Positions 60,336 through 64,000 of a DNA stretch of 64,000 nt are shown one piece after another. The stretch is from positions 1 to 64,000 of the forward strand of contig JAEOUN010000001.1 of the NCBI GenBank assembly GCA_016839245.1. Reading direction: 5' to 3'. This DNA is from Candidatus Thorarchaeota archaeon. Its GTDB lineage: Archaea; Asgardarchaeota; Thorarchaeia; Thorarchaeales; Thorarchaeaceae. The notes beneath the pieces were generated by a model. The model saw only the letters and a list, made by a program, of their open reading frames with translations, did not search any database and was not told the DNA's origin. Positions within the stretch are counted from its first letter, which is position 1; every line of letters starts with the position of its first letter. The translations under genes were made by a program, and so were the position numbers.

Positions 60336-62228
60336 TTACTCCACCTCTCGTTTGATCGCACCTTGAGGGCATACTGCAATGCATGTGCCACACAAATTGC
60401 AAAGAGTCTCGTCTATTACTGCTTTTTCGGTTTTAGGATCTTGGTACATGGCAGGACAAGACAATCTATTCAAACAGCGCTTACAGGCATTGCATAGCTT
60501 TTCATCTACGTAATATTTTGGCGCAAAATCACCAGTACGTCTACGTTCAGCTGCTGTCAAAAGCGCACAAGGTTCTTTTGAAACAAGTACCGCAGGCAAG
60601 CTGTTATTTCTAACCCAGCTTACCATCTTACGAACCTCAGCAACTAGGTCAGCTATAGAATCGAAAGGATTTACGACTTTCACATATTTGACACCAAGAC
60701 CTTTGCATACTTGAGAAATATCAAGAGGCGTAACTTGCTTTTGCATTCCTGTGACACCTGTACCAGGGTGGGGTTGATGCCCTGTCATGGCTGTTGTTCT
60801 ATTGTCGAGAACAACGACGCTAATTGGATGTTCGTTGTAGACTGCACTGGCAATTCCAGGAAGAGCAGAAGCAAAGAATGTACTATCACCGATAGTAGCG
60901 ATGACATCCTGTTTAGTGACCTTAGCAATTCCACATGCTGTTGTTATAGAAGAACCCATGTCAAAGAGGATGTCAGCTGTTTCTAATGGTGGCGCAATGC
61001 TTAGGGTATAACAGCCAATATCAGAAGGATAGATAGCTTTTCCTCTTGTCGCTGTACGAATAGCATAGTAGCTTGCCCTGTGTGGACAACCAGCACATAA
61101 CAAAGGTGGACGGGGTGGAAGTGTGGGTAAGTCCTTCAAGCGGTCGTCAATTTCCTGCCAGTTAATAGGTGTATTACAATTAATAGCCTTGGTTAATCCT
61201 TCAATCACTATGCGTGGACTATATTCAAAAACCCGGGGAAAATAGCCCTGTTCTTTCCCCATGATTTCGACTTCGATCTTATTCAGCTGGGCAATGCGCC
61301 GAACATGAGTTTCTAAGAAAGGTTCCAACTCTTCGACAACAACAACCCTTCTATGCCGTCTAAGAAAATCTGCAATTGTTTTATCAGGAACTGGGTGGGT
61401 TAAACCCAATTTGAGTATCTCAGCTTTGCAATCTATTGAGAGTAGTGCTTCAAGGACATAGTTGTAAGAAACTCCGCTTGTGATAATTCCGAGCTCTCCG
61501 CTCCCTTGTGTGAAGTTCAGAAAGGAAGACTCTGAGATTTCCTTTGCTCGCTCTATGGTTTCTAGAAGAATGGGATGTCGTTTGCGTGCAACAGAAGGGA
61601 GTGGTACGAAACGGAAAGGGTCTTTGATAAAGTGTATAGTTTCCGGTCGCTCCTTGATTTTGCCAAAGATTACAGGTGCTCGTGTGTGGTTGACACGAGT
61701 TGTGGTTCTAAGTAGCACTGGGAGCTCAAGCATCTCCGATAGTTCATAGGCTTGCAAGAGCATGGCTTTTGCCTCGGAAGGATCGCTTGGTTCAAGCATA
61801 GGTATGTTGCCCATCAATGCATAATATCGACTATCATTTTCGTTTTGAGAGCTCCACATGCTAGGGTCATCTGCGACTAAGATGACCATTCCTCCCCTCA
61901 CACCCACATAGGCAAGAGAAAAGAAGGGATCGGCGGCCACATTCAAACCTGGACCCTTGCAAATCATCATAGCACGTACGCCAGCAACTGCTGCAGCACC
62001 TGCTACCTCAAGTGCAACTTTTTCATTTGCACTAAATTCGAAATAGAAATTGGGTATGTGAGGAGCCATAAAGGTCAGATTATTACCTATTTCGCTGCTT
62101 GGAGTTCCAGGGTAGACTGCAACGAGTCGTACTCCAGCTTCAAATACTCCACGAGCAATTGCTTCGTTAGCAAGAAGAAGAATCTCTTTTCCAGGTGCAT
62201 CTTCCAGAAGTACCGTTGCTTTTGTCAA
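60336..62228 (-). CDS. iorA: indolepyruvate ferredoxin oxidoreductase alpha subunit
   Basis: The large subunit of the same thiamine-diphosphate enzyme. Seen in order: GVRLVAVYPGTPSSEIG in the pyrimidine-binding domain, MICKGPGLNVAADPFF, a PP domain with GDSTFFASALPGIASAVYNEHPISVVVLDN (the metal-thiamine motif GDS...N), and two C-terminal 4Fe-4S ferredoxin motifs, CNACKRCLNRLSCP (one cysteine spacing slightly odd) and CNLCGTCIAVCPQGAI. Length 630 is normal. With AcdA it allows aromatic amino acids to be used for ATP. Confidence 0.96.
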   Translation of the reverse strand: MTKATVLLEDAPGKEILLLANEAIARGVFEAGVRLVAVYPGTPSSEIGNNLTFMAPHIPNFYFEFSANEKVALEVAGAAAVAGVRAMMICKGPGLNVAADPFFSLAYVGVRGGMVILVADDPSMWSSQNENDSRYYALMGNIPMLEPSDPSEAKAMLLQAYELSEMLELPVLLRTTTRVNHTRAPVIFGKIKERPETIHFIKDPFRFVPLPSVARKRHPILLETIERAKEISESSFLNFTQGSGELGIITSGVSYNYVLEALLSIDCKAEILKLGLTHPVPDKTIADFLRRHRRVVVVEELEPFLETHVRRIAQLNKIEVEIMGKEQGYFPRVFEYSPRIVIEGLTKAINCNTPINWQEIDDRLKDLPTLPPRPPLLCAGCPHRASYYAIRTATRGKAIYPSDIGCYTLSIAPPLETADILFDMGSSITTACGIAKVTKQDVIATIGDSTFFASALPGIASAVYNEHPISVVVLDNRTTAMTGHQPHPGTGVTGMQKQVTPLDISQVCKGLGVKYVKVVNPFDSIADLVAEVRKMVSWVRNNSLPAVLVSKEPCALLTAAERRRTGDFAPKYYVDEKLCNACKRCLNRLSCPAMYQDPKTEKAVIDETLCNLCGTCIAVCPQGAIKREVE

Positions 62229-62342
62229 GAAATGCTGCCTCCAATTAACTCTTTGTAGTCAATGATTTTCCACCCCTAAGAGGTCTGTATCAACCTTGTG
62301 GTTTTGGAAAAGGTCTTAGTATTATAATACGAATAATACATT

Positions 62343-62645
62343 TTGAACACGTGTTCTAATTTACAGAATAGTGTTTTGCCATACGATCATACCCCTTGGT
62401 TTCCGGTCGAATTAATGAAAATGGAGAATTACAGCATTGATATATTTAATAATAAAAATGGAGATAAATGCAATTTAGAAAACCAGTATTTATATTTGTT
62501 GGTATCTAAATATATTAGTCATACTTTTGATATTCTCTATCAGAAACGAAGGGGTACTATCCCTGTTCGAACACGTGTTCCATGCTTTTCTTTACACGAC
62601 TTGAAACACTTCCGCATTCAGAATATCGGAATAGGATGCAAATAG
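62343..62645 (+). CDS. doubtful small ORF, 100 aa
   Basis: Open frame from TTG 62343 to 62645. It begins inside the palindrome GAACACGTGTTC and ends overlapping the 3' end of the opposite-strand ORF at 62592. The composition (Asn, Lys and Tyr-rich in places) and AT-rich DNA allow chance. No family recognised. Listed only because the region would otherwise be empty. Confidence 0.2.
   Translation: MNTCSNLQNSVLPYDHTPWFPVELMKMENYSIDIFNNKNGDKCNLENQYLYLLVSKYISHTFDILYQKRRGTIPVRTRVPCFSLHDLKHFRIQNIGIGCK
62345..62580. repeat. two copies of palindrome GAACACGTGTTC
   Basis: Perfect 12-base palindromes at 62345-62356 and 62569-62580, with a related GAACACCTGTTC at 62891-62902. They lie around two weak ORFs between iorA and the lysine-degradation gene. 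Three similar sites in about 560 bases suggest a regulator-binding cluster, though the third may lie in coding sequence. Confidence 0.5.
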
Positions 62646-62993
62646 ATTATCAAATAGGTGTTTACAAGACTCTGGAACAAGAATTGCTGAATCTGTTACA
62701 ACCTCTGCACCTAGGCATTGATCTATAAGACCTCTTTTTTTCTTTTGCTTAAATCCACTCTTTGTTTTCCAACTATACAAATATCCATAAAGCTCCTTTG
62801 TGAAAGAAACTCTACGTGCATTGAATTCACGTGCCTTTTTGCAATCATATAGATACAGGAATCTTGTCATATCTCTCAGCAAACTACTTGGAACACCTGT
62901 TCCGATTTTAGCTTGAGTAATACATTTCTGATATGGAAAGGTTAAAGCATAGTATTCAATCCCACGGCCTTGTCCTAACTTGGTAAATGCAAA
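62592..62993 (-). CDS. basic protein, missing a canonical start
   Basis: The frame is open from a TGA at 62994-62996 down to 62592. From the first possible start (TTG 62882) only 96 codons follow, but the upstream open frame is also protein-like: FAFTKLGQGRGIEYYALTFP, YQKCITQAKIGTGVPSS, then LLRDMTRFLYLYDCKKAREFNARR and FTKELYGYLYSWKTKSGFKQKKKRG. No ATG, GTG or TTG lies before 62882 in this frame. It may be a gene that has lost its 5' end, or one with an unusual start. No family recognised. It is divergent from the lysine gene at 63013, whose promoter it overlaps. Confidence 0.4.
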   Translation of the reverse strand, partial: FAFTKLGQGRGIEYYALTFPYQKCITQAKIGTGVPSSLLRDMTRFLYLYDCKKAREFNARRVSFTKELYGYLYSWKTKSGFKQKKKRGLIDQCLGAEVVTDSAILVPESCKHLFDNLFASYSDILNAEVFQVV

Positions 62994-63012
62994 TCAGCTT
63001 GGAGGAAAGTAT

Positions 63013-64000
63013 ATGAATACAATAGGTCTTAGAAAGGAAGAGAAGGCCTTTGAAACAAGAGTAGCGGTAGTACCTGAACATGTAAAATATCTCTCAAGCC
63101 AACATGGCATAAAATTCATCATTGAACCGAGTGCTCAACGTACATTTTCCGAGGAAGAATACAAATTAGCAGGAGCAAATTCCGCAATTCTGAAAGGCAG
63201 CAGGATTCCCATTGTTTTAGGCATCAAAGAAATGCCAATTGATTTCTTTGAGAAAGATATTGTCTATATTTTCTTTAGTCATACAATCAAAGGACAGAAA
63301 CAAAACATGCCTATGCTCAAACGAATCTTGAATACCGGTGCAACACTAATTGATTATGAACGTATATTAGATTCAAAGGGACGGCGATTAATTTACTTTG
63401 GAAATTGGGCTGGCATAGCAGGAGTATCGGATACTCTTCGAACCTTGGGTCAAAGAATGGAAAAGCGCGGTATCAGACCAAATCCCTTTACAGGGATGAA
63501 ACCGACGTTACAATGCAAGGATCTGAACGAGCTCCAAGATGTATTTCATAGTGTAAAGGAACGAATTGAAAGAAATGGTCTCCCTGAAAGTATGACTCCC
63601 TTTGTAGTTGGCTTCTCTGGGTATGGAAACGTATCACAAGGTGCGCAAAGAATATTTGATATTCTCCCACATGAACAAGTGCCACCAGACTTACTTCCAA
63701 ATCTGCCAAAGAGTAAGGACAAGCTTTACAAATGTATTTTCAAGGAAGAACATCTTGTAGAACCAAAAGATCCGAATGCCAAATTCGAACTACAAGATTA
63801 TTACGAATTTGGAGCTTCCAAATATAATGGTATATTCCATAGATATATACCGTACCTCACAGTTCTCATGAATTGCATATACTGGTCCTCAAAATACCCT
63901 CGCCTTATTACAAAAGATTTTATCCAAGAACATTGGAATGATGATAATAGAAGACTTGAAGCGATTGGCGATATTTCCTGTGATATAAACGGAGCTATTG
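63013..64000 (+). CDS. lysine-ketoglutarate reductase domain (partial, runs off right edge)
   Basis: An N-terminal alanine-dehydrogenase/LKR-type domain like that of animal AASS and fungal saccharopine dehydrogenases. Visible are MNTIGLRKEEKAFETRVAVVP (start), VLGIKEMPIDFF, YIFFSHTIKGQKQNM (substrate-binding loop), LIDYERI, RLIYFGNWAGIAGVSDTLR and VVGFSGYGNVSQGAQRIFD (nucleotide loop). This fits lysine plus 2-oxoglutarate to saccharopine. GGAGG at 63001-63005 sits seven bases before ATG 63013. The gene is cut at base 64000, so the C-terminal part and any fused saccharopine dehydrogenase lie outside. Confidence 0.85.
   Translation, partial: MNTIGLRKEEKAFETRVAVVPEHVKYLSSQHGIKFIIEPSAQRTFSEEEYKLAGANSAILKGSRIPIVLGIKEMPIDFFEKDIVYIFFSHTIKGQKQNMPMLKRILNTGATLIDYERILDSKGRRLIYFGNWAGIAGVSDTLRTLGQRMEKRGIRPNPFTGMKPTLQCKDLNELQDVFHSVKERIERNGLPESMTPFVVGFSGYGNVSQGAQRIFDILPHEQVPPDLLPNLPKSKDKLYKCIFKEEHLVEPKDPNAKFELQDYYEFGASKYNGIFHRYIPYLTVLMNCIYWSSKYPRLITKDFIQEHWNDDNRRLEAIGDISCDINGAI

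Overview
This 64 kb window is archaeal chromosome. It carries TFE, MBF1, the PAN proteasome ATPase, archaeal NAC, GatD/GatE, A-type ATPase subunit D, a Taw2-like wyosine enzyme and eight tRNA genes, five of which contain introns. The AT-rich composition, many TTG/GTG starts, gene content and an animal-like lysine-ketoglutarate reductase suggest an Asgard archaeon, perhaps Thorarchaeia. That placement is inferred from recalled family distributions; the window has no rRNA to test it.

Layout. 0-17 kb is gene-poor and full of decay. It holds two copies of a small orphan family, a tRNA-Asp with an inverted tRNA-like relic about 2.3 kb away, DinB-like, methyltransferase and TnpB pseudogenes, two long non-coding stretches (10.4-11.5 and 15.4-16.3 kb), a 668-residue orphan, and intact SIS, HEAT, SDR, HhH-glycosylase and SagB-like genes. 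17-25 kb has a DUF1156-like DNA methyltransferase whose conserved N-terminus lacks a canonical start codon, then a phosphoesterase / ECF-transporter operon and a kinase-like gene. 25-33 kb holds hydrogenase protease-mtnA-LRR, an EndA-like protein followed by a PilT-type ATPase, and rpiA. 33-47 kb holds pgk, gatD-gatE, a GH1 glycosidase with a GDT1 transporter, and the TFE operon, interspersed with intron-bearing tRNAs and broken secreted or membrane genes. 47-64 kb holds PAN-taw2-NAC, atpD, an AAA+ ATPase with a ribbon-helix-helix-like partner, acdA, three orphans, hypF, iorBA and the start of a lysine-ketoglutarate reductase that runs off the right edge.

How genes work together. IorAB, the ADP-forming acyl-CoA synthetase alpha subunit, the lysine-degradation enzyme, HypF and a hydrogenase protease fit a peptide or amino-acid fermenter that makes ATP from acyl-CoA thioesters and disposes of electrons through a NiFe hydrogenase. 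Two themes deserve most attention. First, tRNA introns lie in the D-loop, variable region and T-loop as well as the anticodon loop, and the same window encodes an EndA-like protein without the catalytic histidine. Second, an AAA+ ATPase / RHH-like gene pair sits behind a perfect 13-nt-arm palindrome whose core, TGTATTACA, recurs eight times between 51.5 and 61.2 kb; this is a candidate undescribed DNA-binding, segregation or regulatory system.
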